Origin: VRUE01 sp963712595
GTDB taxonomy: Bacteria > Actinomycetota > Thermoleophilia > Solirubrobacterales > 70-9
Length of the DNA stretch: 64,000 nucleotides
NCBI GenBank assembly: GCA_963712595.1
Contig: CAVQIM010000003.1
Span: forward strand, 372,001-436,000
Reading direction: 5' to 3'
A program made the position numbers and the translations under genes. The notes below the pieces were generated by a model that was given only the letters and a program-made list of their open reading frames with translations, was not told where the DNA came from and made no database searches. Positions 42,827 through 50,630 of this stretch are shown here, piece by piece (positions within the stretch are counted from its first letter, which is position 1; every line of letters begins with the position of its first letter).

Positions 42827-42904
42827 TTAAGCAAGCCAAACGGCTTGGCCAACTGATACGCCGTCGATAATCGCGATTCTCTTGTTCTGCAACTGGTCTG
42901 ACAT
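42827..42904 (-). pseudogene. 5' remnant of the DJ-1/PfpI-like gene
   Basis: From an ATG at 42904 with an intact AAGGAG ribosome site, the frame encodes MSDQLQNKRIAIIDGV, the standard N-terminus of the PfpI/YhbO-type DJ-1 family, then loses the homology and stops at 42827. Only about 16 codons of the original gene survive. Together with 40034-40310 it brackets the regulator island. A sigmaB-like promoter for it survives at 43053-43078. Confidence 0.75.
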
Positions 42905-43052
42905 TTGAAAGCTCCTTGCCCGCTCGGAAACGTGACACCGCCAGCCCGGACGCCTCTCCACCTAGCGGCGGTTGGTCTTCTCACCCAAGCGGGAACCGGG
43001 CCTAGCGCCGATGAAAGCCGCCGGGATCCGGGCTGGCAGCTACTGCTCTGCG

Positions 43053-43078
43053 CTACCCCGAGCCCATAGGGCGAAAAC
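43053..43078 (-). promoter_or_regulatory. Orphaned sigmaB-like promoter of the broken DJ-1/PfpI gene
   Basis: Minus strand GTTTTC, 14 bases, GGGTAG, reading toward the remnant at 42904 with about 150 bases between. It now has no intact downstream gene on its strand until the MFS 3' end. Confidence 0.55.
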
Positions 43079-43088
43079 CGACTGTCTC

Positions 43089-43113
43089 GCTTACCAAAAG
43101 GTCTGCCGGGTAG
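43089..43113 (+). promoter_or_regulatory. SigmaB-like promoter for the MMPL gene
   Basis: GCTTAC, 13 bases, GGGTAG, 10 bases before the GTG start at 43124. Back-to-back with the orphan DJ-1/PfpI promoter. Confidence 0.5.
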
Positions 43114-43123
43114 GAGAGGTCGG

Positions 43124-45397
43124 GTGTCGGATAAGGATTCTCGTCCATCAGGCGGGGGGCTTGCCTGGAGTCGCAGCGGGCGCGCGATCGTCTGGCTGCG
43201 TTTCCTGGTCGTGCCCGCTTGGATCGCCGCAACCGTCATGGCGGTCACCCACCTGCCATCGGCGTTCGAAGCAGAAGCCGGCGAGCTGGGCAACCTACTG
43301 CCGCGTTCCTCCAGCGCTCTCGAGGTGGAACGCAAGGCGATCAGGACTTTCGGGCTTCCGCTGCTGAGCCGGACCATGGTCGTCGCTCGTGAGCCCGGCG
43401 GCTTCTCCGCCGCCCAGGCTTCCTCCGCCGCCCGCTACATCGCCGCGGCCGACCGCAGCGAAGGGCCGCGGGCGGTCAAGGCGGTGCCGCTCGCCGATAC
43501 GCCCGGGATGCTCGGCGCCGGTGGAGCCGCGACCACGCTCGTCGCCTACCTCTATCTCGACCCTGCCCTGAGCGAAGAAGAATCCCAGGAAAGCGCCGAG
43601 CGCTTTGCAACCGAGCTCGAGCGCGCCACCTCGGCTCCGGTGGTGAAGGTGACCGGGGCGCTGCCCGGCACCAGATCCGAAACCGAGATCACCGAAAGCC
43701 ACCTGATCTGGGTCGAGCTGGCGACTGCTCTCCTGGTCGTCGCGATCCTCGCGCTCCACTTCCGCTCGCTCGGGGTGCCGCTGCTTGGCGTGTCGACGGT
43801 GGCGATCGCCTACCTCTGCGCCGATCGAGCTCTCGGCTGGATTGCCGAGCGCTACGGGCTCTCCATCCCACGTGAGGCCGAGCCGGTAATCGTCGCCTTG
43901 ATCTTCGGCGTGCTCACCGACTACCTCGTCTTCTTCGTCTCCGGCTACCGCCAGCGCCTTCGCCAAGGCGCCCGAACGGTCGCCGCCGTAAGCGAGACGG
44001 CCGGGGAGCTGCTGCCGGTGATCCTGACCGCGGCGCTGATGATCGCCGGCGCGACGTTGACTCTGCTGCTCTCGGGCGTTCGCTTCCTCAGCGCCTTCGG
44101 CCCGAGCATGGCGGTCGCGGTGGTCGTCTCAGCCCTGGTCGCGATGACGTTGGTCCCAGCGGCTCTGGCGATCTTCGGACGGGCCCTCCTGTGGCCACGC
44201 GGGCTCGCGGAGCAGCGGCCGGAGGAGGCAGACGCGAAGAAGGACGTCGCGGATGAAAACGGCGGGACCCGCGGGCACCTGCTCGGCGTCGCCGTGAAGT
44301 TGCCCTTGCTGACCGCCGCATTCTGCGTTCTGGCGCTGCTCGTCGCGGCGAGCGGGCTGCGCCACCTGGAGCTGGGGAACCCGGTGATGCGCGGCCTGCC
44401 GCCAACGAGCGAACCGCGGCAGGGCTATGACGCGGCGGCGGCCGGCATCGGCCCGGGCGTTCTCGGCCCCACGATGCTCGTCCTCGAAGGATCGGGAATC
44501 GCCGAGCGGGAAGCCGAGCTGGCGAGCCTCCAGGCCAGTCTCGAACGCGACCCCAAAGTCATCGGCGTTCTCGGGCCCGCCGATCAGCCGCTTCCCCTCC
44601 GCTCCGGTGTGATGCTCGCGCCGAACGGCAACGCGGCGCGCTACGTCCTTGCGTTCGATGGCGACCCGGACGGAGCCACCGCCACCGAGTCGCTCTCCCA
44701 GCTCGAAGCCGAGCTGCCGGCGATGCTCGAGCGAAGCGGCCTGCAGGGCGTGCAAACCGGGATCACCGGCGATACGACGATCGCCTCCGAACTGAGCGAA
44801 GACACGGTCACCGCCTTCGAGCGCGTCGCGCCGGCAGCGGTTGTGGTCCTGCTGCTCCTGCTCTGGTTTCTGCTCAGGAGCTGGGCCGCGCCGCTGTACT
44901 TGGTCGGCAGCAGCCTGCTCGTCGTGGCCGCCGCGCTTGGCCTCACGGTCTACGTCTTCCAGGACCTGCTCGGCTACGGCGAGCTCGCCTTCTTCGTGCC
45001 GATCGCGAGCGCGATCCTCCTCCTGGCCCTGGGCGCCGACTACAACGTCTTCCTGATCAGCCGCATCTGGCGAGAGGCAGAGGGCCAGGAGCTACGGCCA
45101 GCGATTCGAAGCGCCGGAGTCCGGGCCGGCCGGGCAATCACCGTGGCCGGCTTCATCCTCGCCCTCTCCTTCGCCGCCGTGGCGCTGATCCCAATCCAGG
45201 GATTCCGTGAGATCGCGTTTGCGCTCGGCGTAGGGCTACTGCTCGACACGCTGGTGGCACGCACTCTGTTGGTCCCGGCCCTGGTCGCCATCTTCGAGGG
45301 GGAACGCCGCTGGGGCGGCAAGGCCCAGGTCGAGCCGACGGACTCGTTGATCACCGACGCGGACGAGATCAACCTGGTGTCGGAAGACGAGGGTTAG
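43124..45397 (+). CDS. MMPL/RND-family membrane transporter
   Basis: 757 residues from GTG at 43124, in the usual size range. About 12 hydrophobic helices in two repeats of one plus five, each with a large extracytoplasmic loop (about 45-190 and 410-560). The conserved transmembrane acid motifs appear as VALIFGVLTDYLVFFVSGYR and LLALGADYNVFLISR. Such proteins use the proton gradient to move lipids or hydrophobic compounds to the outside. Substrate unknown. Four bases of its 3' end overlap the convergent MarR gene. Confidence 0.92.
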   Translation: MSDKDSRPSGGGLAWSRSGRAIVWLRFLVVPAWIAATVMAVTHLPSAFEAEAGELGNLLPRSSSALEVERKAIRTFGLPLLSRTMVVAREPGGFSAAQASSAARYIAAADRSEGPRAVKAVPLADTPGMLGAGGAATTLVAYLYLDPALSEEESQESAERFATELERATSAPVVKVTGALPGTRSETEITESHLIWVELATALLVVAILALHFRSLGVPLLGVSTVAIAYLCADRALGWIAERYGLSIPREAEPVIVALIFGVLTDYLVFFVSGYRQRLRQGARTVAAVSETAGELLPVILTAALMIAGATLTLLLSGVRFLSAFGPSMAVAVVVSALVAMTLVPAALAIFGRALLWPRGLAEQRPEEADAKKDVADENGGTRGHLLGVAVKLPLLTAAFCVLALLVAASGLRHLELGNPVMRGLPPTSEPRQGYDAAAAGIGPGVLGPTMLVLEGSGIAEREAELASLQASLERDPKVIGVLGPADQPLPLRSGVMLAPNGNAARYVLAFDGDPDGATATESLSQLEAELPAMLERSGLQGVQTGITGDTTIASELSEDTVTAFERVAPAAVVVLLLLLWFLLRSWAAPLYLVGSSLLVVAAALGLTVYVFQDLLGYGELAFFVPIASAILLLALGADYNVFLISRIWREAEGQELRPAIRSAGVRAGRAITVAGFILALSFAAVALIPIQGFREIAFALGVGLLLDTLVARTLLVPALVAIFEGERRWGGKAQVEPTDSLITDADEINLVSEDEG

Positions 45398-45909
45398 CCC
45401 ACGTCCCCGTCATGGGTGCGTCTCGCTTTCGACGGCAGCGGAGCTGAGTCTCCCAACCGGTCGAGATGGCGCTTGCCGACCTCGTTGGTGAGCGACAGGA
45501 ACTCTGTGATCCGGGTCAGCTCAGCGGCGGTGAAGCGGCGCGCCAGGGCCGCCTCCCACTCGGCCGCCAGCGGCCCCCAGATCCGCTCGGCGCGCGCGTA
45601 GAACTCCGGGGTCACCTCGATCTTGACGCGGCGGCGGTCATCGGGGTCGGGGACACGGCGGGCGAAGCCGGCGCGCTCGAGCCGGTCGACGACGCCGGTC
45701 ACCGCGCCGCTGGTCAGCCCCACCTCGGCCGCCAGCTCCCCGGCGGTGAGGCCGCCGGCGTTCTCGATCGCATTCAGGCAGTGCAGATCGGTGCGGTTGA
45801 CCCCGAGCCGATCGGCGGCGAGGTTTTCGAAGGCGCTGTCCTGGTTGCCGCTGGCGCGGAAGGCGGTGATCAGCTCCTCGATCAGCTGTCGCTTCGAACT
45901 TGCAGGCAT
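45394..45909 (-). CDS. MarR-family transcriptional regulator
   Basis: 171 residues. Winged helix at about 45-115: DLHCLNAIENAGGLTAGELA, LTSGAVTGVVDRLERAGFARR, DPDDRRRVKIEVT, where the wing DxRxxx motif is typical. Flanking helices give the dimerisation domain. Its promoter region holds the palindrome at 45913-45927, and the divergent VOC gene begins 87 bases away, so it probably controls itself and that gene. Confidence 0.92.
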   Translation of the reverse strand: MPASSKRQLIEELITAFRASGNQDSAFENLAADRLGVNRTDLHCLNAIENAGGLTAGELAAEVGLTSGAVTGVVDRLERAGFARRVPDPDDRRRVKIEVTPEFYARAERIWGPLAAEWEAALARRFTAAELTRITEFLSLTNEVGKRHLDRLGDSAPLPSKARRTHDGDVG

Positions 45910-45912
45910 ATC

Positions 45913-45927
45913 TCTTAGTTGCTAAGA
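45913..45927. promoter_or_regulatory. Candidate MarR operator
   Basis: TCTTAG-TTG-CTAAGA, a perfect 6-base inverted repeat just upstream of the MarR start and AT-rich like its surroundings. Position fits autorepression of MarR and repression of the VOC gene. Confidence 0.55.
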
Positions 45928-45995
45928 TACTTACTAGATAAAGTGCTTACCGGGCGAGAGAATCATAAGCCGCTCGGACGACGAAGGGAGTGCGG

Positions 45996-46400
45996 ATGGC
46001 GGACGCGGGAAACACGGCATCGAAGATCGAGTGGCGACTGGAGCTGGTGCAGGTGCCGGTCTCCGACGTGGATCGGGCCAAGGCCTTCTACGTCGACCGG
46101 GTCGGCTTCCTCGCCGAACACGACCACCAAGTGAGCGAGGAGCTGCGCTTCGTGCAGCTGACCCCACCCGGCTCGGCCTGCTCGATCGCGCTGACCACCG
46201 GCGCGCACCAGATGCAGCCGGGGAGCGTCGCGGGCCTGCAACTGGTCGTCGAGGACGCCGACGCGGCCAGGGCGGAGCTGGTGGAGCGCGGGGTCGAGGC
46301 GAGCGAGGTGGAGGAGTTTCCCTGGGGCCGCTTCGTCTTCTTCGCGGACCCCGACGGCAACGGCTGGGCCGTCCAGGAGATCGTCCAACCTCAGGGTTGA
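45996..46400 (+). CDS. VOC-family (glyoxalase/bleomycin-resistance-like) protein
   Basis: 134 residues from the ATG at 45996 with GAAGGGAG as ribosome site; a GTG at 45990 is also in frame. The vicinal-oxygen-chelate fold is indicated by LELVQVPVSDVDRAKAFYVD, the middle strand LRFVQLTPPGSACSIAL, and the second half VAGLQLVVEDADAARAEL and FFADPDGNGWAVQEI. Usually a metal-dependent lyase, dioxygenase or antibiotic-binding protein; substrate unknown. Divergent from the MarR gene. Confidence 0.9.
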   Translation: MADAGNTASKIEWRLELVQVPVSDVDRAKAFYVDRVGFLAEHDHQVSEELRFVQLTPPGSACSIALTTGAHQMQPGSVAGLQLVVEDADAARAELVERGVEASEVEEFPWGRFVFFADPDGNGWAVQEIVQPQG

Positions 46401-46460
46401 GGCCCTAGTCACGGGAGGTGGCCCTATGTACGCGTCGGTGTGTTGAGGCGCTGGCTGCGC

Positions 46461-46889
46461 TCAGGAAGGATCTGAGATCCAGTGCGCCGCGACGCCAAGA
46501 TGGTCGCCGAGCCGCTCGAGATGCTGGTCGAAGTGCAGAATGGCGATGCCAGCGTCCTGAGCGGCCGCAGCTACCTCTAGATCGGCAAGTGGGGAGCGGT
46601 GGGAGCCAGCGGCTGCCACCTCGCGCATCGTTGCTAGGACAGCGCGTTGAACGCCGTGGTCCACCGGGATTTCGCGCAGGCCCTCCAGTGTCCGCTCAAC
46701 GGCCGCGATTCCTTCGAGCCCTCGGGCGTCGACCATCAGCTCGTAGCGCACCGGCCAGCACCAGCAGACATCGCCGCGCTCGATCGCGGCCAGCAGGAGA
46801 TCGAGCGCCTTCGGATCACGGCGAGCCTGCATCCAGGCAGAGGTATCTGCCAGCACTGGGCCGCTCCCATCCCAGAGCCGGACGGACAT
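46461..46889 (-). CDS. PIN-domain toxin, VapC-like
   Basis: 142 residues from the ATG at 46889, which overlaps the antitoxin stop by one base (TGATG). The PIN acidic residues are present as D15 (VLADTSAWM), E50 (YELM), D103 (SPLADLEV) and D121 (HFDQHL), so a Mg2+-dependent RNase site is intact. Cytosolic; in VapBC systems it cleaves tRNA or rRNA. The neighbouring antitoxin frame is interrupted, so the toxin may be uncontrolled, attenuated, or the break may be a base error. Confidence 0.85.
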   Translation of the reverse strand: MSVRLWDGSGPVLADTSAWMQARRDPKALDLLLAAIERGDVCWCWPVRYELMVDARGLEGIAAVERTLEGLREIPVDHGVQRAVLATMREVAAAGSHRSPLADLEVAAAAQDAGIAILHFDQHLERLGDHLGVAAHWISDPS

Positions 46890-47150
46890 CAAGCTGCGGG
46901 TGGAACGTTCAAGCGATCGACCGCGGCGAGGTCGAGGTCGAACTGCTCTCCGTCCATCGCCTGGAATAGCGCCTCTGCAGCGACACGGCGGTTGCGCCCA
47001 GCCTCGAGCTCGGCCTCTGCCCCCTCGACGGCGAGGCGGCGCAACAACGTGGCGTCTGCCTCGCGGGTACCGGTAGCGGCGCGCACGCGCCAGCGCCTCC
47101 CCCAGCTCAGGATCGGCGGTAACAGCGATTCGGGGGTGCTTGGAAGGCAT
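46889..47150 (-). pseudogene. VapB-like antitoxin with a one-base frameshift
   Basis: From the ATG at 47150 (MPSKHPRIAVTADPELGEAL) the frame must slip by one base near 47083-47090 to continue as VRAATGTREADATLLRRLAV and ALFQAMDGEQFDLDL and to reach the stop at 46889. With the slip removed the product would be about 86 residues, a normal VapB size with a ribbon-helix-like N-terminus and an acidic C-terminal toxin-binding tail. Continuous with the VapC gene. Either a true mutation or a sequencing indel. Confidence 0.7.
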
Positions 47151-47162
47151 CGCGGGAACAGT

Positions 47163-47180
47163 GTAACTCCTAGGTGTTAC
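47163..47180. promoter_or_regulatory. Near-perfect 18-base palindrome, candidate VapBC operator
   Basis: GTAACTCCTAGGTGTTAC, symmetric at 16 of 18 bases around CCTAGG, 13 bases upstream of the antitoxin start; another GTAAC follows nearby. Typical position for VapB/VapBC autorepression. Confidence 0.5.
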
Positions 47181-47221
47181 TCGGAAGTAACCCAGAACCA
47201 CGTCATCGCAGTTGAAGCTGC

Positions 47222-47498
47222 TCATTCGTGGCACGGTCGAAGCCTGTCTGGGGCAAGAACCCGCTCGAGCAGCGCGAGCGAAATCTCTACTTTCGCGGTA
47301 GCGATCGTCTTCGCAGTAGACGAAAACGCGGCCGTCGAGGCTGAGGTGAAGGTAGCGCCGGGTTTCCCTGTTCTTGTAGGCGTGTAGGCGAGTCCCGTCC
47401 TTCAGCTCGACTTCGTGCGTCCACATGAAGTCGGCGACGAGGTATTCGGCCAGGAGCTTGAGGAGGGGGTCCCAGTTGGGAGTTTCGTACTGGGTCAT
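47222..47498 (-). pseudogene. Small conserved hypothetical protein, frameshifted near its end
   Basis: From the ATG at 47498 (an in-frame ATG at 47525 also exists) the product starts TQYETPNWDPLLKLLAEYL, then VELKDGTRLHAYKNRETRRY and VFVYCEDDRYRE. An extra A in the AAA run at 47291-47293 puts the rest out of frame; without it the end reads VEISLALLERVLAPDRLR and stops at 47222. The corrected protein of about 91 residues resembles a small actinobacterial family of unknown function. It is on the VapBC strand, just upstream of it. Confidence 0.6.
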
Positions 47499-47668
47499 CT
47501 GGCCGGAGATCTTCCGTGGAGACATGTGGCGATCCTCGGCCCTCGGCTGCAGCGCAACAAGACTTGGAAGTGCCGAAACTGAAAAGGGTACGCGACCGGC
47601 TGGCCTCGCTCAAGTTTTGTGCACCGTTGCCGATCTAGGTCGTTGTGACCCGCAGGGGTCCGCTACGC

Positions 47669-49267
47669 ATGGCGATACCCCAGGCGACACCCAGCGCGTC
47701 CAAGCCGAAGAAAAAGCGCCGGCACCACCGGCGCAAGCACCGCTGGAAGGACAAGCACTACCGCTGGGTGCCCGACGGCGAGTGCGGCTGGCGCGTCCAG
47801 GGCTACATCGTCCGCCACAGGCACAAGCCGGGCCGGCATCACCGTCGCGGTCCCGGGCCCAGGCCAGCGGACCGCTGCGCGCCGGGCGTGGTCGCCCCGC
47901 CGCCACCCAACCCCGATCCCCGGCCGGCGGGCGCCTACCAGGGACCATTCGGGCCCGCGCAGGCGCGGCTGCTGCTGGCGCGGGCGGGGTTCGGCGCGGT
48001 CCCGGGGCAGGCCGAGCAGCTGGCCAGCCTCGGGCTCCTCGGCGCGGTCCAGTCGCTGACCCGCCCCAGCGGCGCGGCGACGCTGCACGGGCCGGCGCCG
48101 GTGGAAGACGACGACAACCCGATAGCTCCCGCCGACGCCTACGGCCACGACCACCTCTGGTTCCTCGACCGGATGGTGCGCAGCGACCAGCCGCTGGTCG
48201 AGCGGATGGCGCTCGTCCTCCACGACTGGTTCGCGACCTCCAACGCCGGCGTCTCCAGGCAGCAGCAGCTGATCGACCAGTCCAACCTCTTCCGCTCGGC
48301 CTGCTTCGGCTCCTTCCTCGACCTGTTCAAGGCAGTCACCGTCGACCCGGCGATGCTGCAGTGGCTGAACGGCGCCGAAAACACCAAGCAGGCGCCCAAC
48401 GAGAACTACGCCCGCGAGATGATGGAGCTGTTCTCCCTGGGGGCCGAGCGGGGCGCCTACAGCGAGGACGACATCCGCGAACAGGCGCGAGCGCTGACCG
48501 GGTGGCGCTACGACTGGTCGAACGAGCTCGGCGCGCACAACTTCCGCTTCGACCCCAAACGCCACGACACGGGCGTGAAGACGGTGTTCGGCCGGGCGGG
48601 AAACTGGAGCTGGGAAGACTCCTGCCGGCTCTGCGTCGAGCACCCGCTCCACCCCTCCTTCTTCGTCGAGAAGCTCTGGAGCTACTTCATCCCGCAGCCG
48701 CCAGCCAGTGGCGTCAGGGACGGGCTGATCGACACCTACCGCAGCTCGGGCTGGGCGATCCTGCCTGTTCTCGAGTCGATCCTGATCAGCCCCGACTTCT
48801 ACGAAGGCCCGCCGATGGTGAAGCCGCCGGTCGTGCAGCTCGCCGCCATGCTGCGCTCGATCGGCCGCTACGTCGACACCGATTCCTGGGTCTGGCTCTG
48901 CGAGCTGGCCGGGCAGCAGCTCTTCTGGCCGCCGAACGTCTCCGGCTGGGACGACACCCGCTGGCTCGACACCTCGCGGATGCGGGCTCGCTGGAACATC
49001 GTCAACTACGTGCTCGATGACATCTCGGTGGACGCCTGGGGCGACGACTACAGCTCCACCGAGACCGCCGAGGAAGCCCTCGCCCGGGCCCTGGCGTCGT
49101 GGGGATCGCCGGAGCTGCGGGGCGAGCACCAGGCCGAGCTCCTCGACTTCGCCCGGCGCAGCGAGAAACTCGCGATCGCCAGCTGGCAGCAGGGCCCCTA
49201 CCGGGCGATGCGCCAGAACGCCCTGCTGCAGCTGATCGGCGTCAGCCCGGACCTGATCCTGCAATGA
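47669..49267 (+). CDS. DUF1800-family protein with His/Arg/Lys-rich N-terminus
   Basis: 532 residues from the ATG at 47669; GTG at 47645 is also in frame. The first 80 residues are strongly basic (KKKRRHHRRKHRWKDKHYRW) and carry Cys at 39 and 70 around a HRHKPGRHH cluster. From about 100 the DUF1800 fold follows (PFGPAQARLLLARAGFGAVP; RMALVLHDWFATSN; NENYAREMMELFSLG; LWSYFI). These proteins are usually encoded with DUF1501 partners and are thought to act in the envelope. No signal peptide is visible, which is odd unless it travels with the Tat-exported partner. Confidence 0.88.
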   Translation: MAIPQATPSASKPKKKRRHHRRKHRWKDKHYRWVPDGECGWRVQGYIVRHRHKPGRHHRRGPGPRPADRCAPGVVAPPPPNPDPRPAGAYQGPFGPAQARLLLARAGFGAVPGQAEQLASLGLLGAVQSLTRPSGAATLHGPAPVEDDDNPIAPADAYGHDHLWFLDRMVRSDQPLVERMALVLHDWFATSNAGVSRQQQLIDQSNLFRSACFGSFLDLFKAVTVDPAMLQWLNGAENTKQAPNENYAREMMELFSLGAERGAYSEDDIREQARALTGWRYDWSNELGAHNFRFDPKRHDTGVKTVFGRAGNWSWEDSCRLCVEHPLHPSFFVEKLWSYFIPQPPASGVRDGLIDTYRSSGWAILPVLESILISPDFYEGPPMVKPPVVQLAAMLRSIGRYVDTDSWVWLCELAGQQLFWPPNVSGWDDTRWLDTSRMRARWNIVNYVLDDISVDAWGDDYSSTETAEEALARALASWGSPELRGEHQAELLDFARRSEKLAIASWQQGPYRAMRQNALLQLIGVSPDLILQ

Positions 49268-49280
49268 GGATGCGCTGAGC

Positions 49281-50630
49281 GTGCACAACTGCTGCAAGAA
49301 CTACACCCGCTCCCAGCTGCTGCGCACCGCGGCGGCCGAAGCGGGCAGGGGCCTGCCGGCAATCGAGGCGGGCATGCCCGAACCGGCCGGCACCGGGCTA
49401 TCGCGGCGCACCTTCCTCTCCTGGAGCGCCGGCCTGGCGCTGGCCGTCTACGGCGCCTCGAAGATCCCGCTCGCCGCCTTCGAGGAGGGGATCGCCCAGG
49501 CAGCGCCGACCGACAGGATCCTCGTCTCGATCTTCTTCGACGGCGGCATCGACGCACTCAGCGTCCTGGCGCCGACGGGCGATCCGCGCTACTCGCAGCT
49601 GCGGCCGAACCTGGCGCTCGCGCCCGGGGCGGGGACGGAATTCAGCGAGGACCCGACCCTGAGCTGGCATCCCTCGGCCGCCGCGCTGGCGACCCTGCAC
49701 GCGGAGGGCAAGGTCAGCACCTTCCCCGCGATCGGATACGACCACCCCGACCAGTCGCACTTCACCTCGCGCCACTACTACGAGATCGGCGAGCTCGACG
49801 TCGGCTTTCACACCGGCTGGCTGGGCCGCTACATCGACCAGGTGGGGGACGACGACAACCCGCTGCAGGGGCTCTCGATGGACGGCTCCCTCTCGCCGAT
49901 GATCGCCACCGCCGATCGACCGGTGGCCGCGATCGACAGCGTCGACGGCTACGACCTCTGGGCGAACGTGAGCCAACCGATCTCCAACGAGATGTACAGG
50001 AGCTTTGCCCGCTTCGGCTCGCTTCCCTCGGACTCCCCCGGCCTGGCCCAGGTGCGGCGCGCCACCGCCCAGACCGACAAGCTGCGCACGGACCTGGCCG
50101 GGATCGGCGACTTCACCAGCCCGGTCGCCTACCCGCAGACGAGCTTCTCCCACAAGCTCGCCGGCCTTGCCACCTTCATCGCTGCCGGCCTGCCGACGCG
50201 GGTGGTGACGATCCGCGCTCCGGGGGGCTACGACACCCACGCCGAAGAGGCCGAAGACCTCTCGCGGGGGCTGCGCGATACATGCGAGGGGGTGCTCGCC
50301 TTCCAGCGCGACCTCGAAGCGCGGGGCCTCGCCGACCGGGTCCTGGTGGAGATGTGGAGCGAGTTCGGGCGGCGGCCGGAGGAGAACGCCTCGCTCGGCA
50401 CCGACCACGGCGCCGCCGGCTGCGCCTTCGTGGTCGGCTCGAAAGCCAAGGGGGAGATGGTCGGCGAGTTCCCCGGCCTGGCGCAGCTCGACCCCAACGA
50501 CAACGTCCGCGTGACCAGCGACTTCCGTGCGATGTACTGCTCCCTCCTGGAGCAGTGGCTGGGGCACGACGCCACAGCGGTGATTCCCGGGGCTTCCTCG
50601 TTCGCGCGACCGACCCTGGTGAAAGCGTGA
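49281..50630 (+). CDS. DUF1501-family protein with Tat-type signal
   Basis: 449 residues from GTG at 49281. The N-terminus contains SRRTFLSW followed by a hydrophobic stretch (AGLALAVYGASKIPLAAF), a twin-arginine signal at about residues 41-65. The DUF1501 domain follows with ILVSIFFDGGIDALSVL, YDHPDQSHFTSRHYYE and LVEMWSEFGRRPEEN. It resembles sulfatase/alkaline-phosphatase-fold proteins. Standard partner of DUF1800; 14 bases downstream of it and overlapped by the next gene (GTGA). Confidence 0.9.
   Translation: MHNCCKNYTRSQLLRTAAAEAGRGLPAIEAGMPEPAGTGLSRRTFLSWSAGLALAVYGASKIPLAAFEEGIAQAAPTDRILVSIFFDGGIDALSVLAPTGDPRYSQLRPNLALAPGAGTEFSEDPTLSWHPSAAALATLHAEGKVSTFPAIGYDHPDQSHFTSRHYYEIGELDVGFHTGWLGRYIDQVGDDDNPLQGLSMDGSLSPMIATADRPVAAIDSVDGYDLWANVSQPISNEMYRSFARFGSLPSDSPGLAQVRRATAQTDKLRTDLAGIGDFTSPVAYPQTSFSHKLAGLATFIAAGLPTRVVTIRAPGGYDTHAEEAEDLSRGLRDTCEGVLAFQRDLEARGLADRVLVEMWSEFGRRPEENASLGTDHGAAGCAFVVGSKAKGEMVGEFPGLAQLDPNDNVRVTSDFRAMYCSLLEQWLGHDATAVIPGASSFARPTLVKA

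Noticed and set aside
40310..42827. Insertion sequence or integrated phage as the cause of the DJ-1/PfpI split
   Set aside because: No transposase, integrase, terminal inverted repeats or clear target duplication visible; the short GGCTTG-CCA resemblance at both borders is too weak to call an attachment site.
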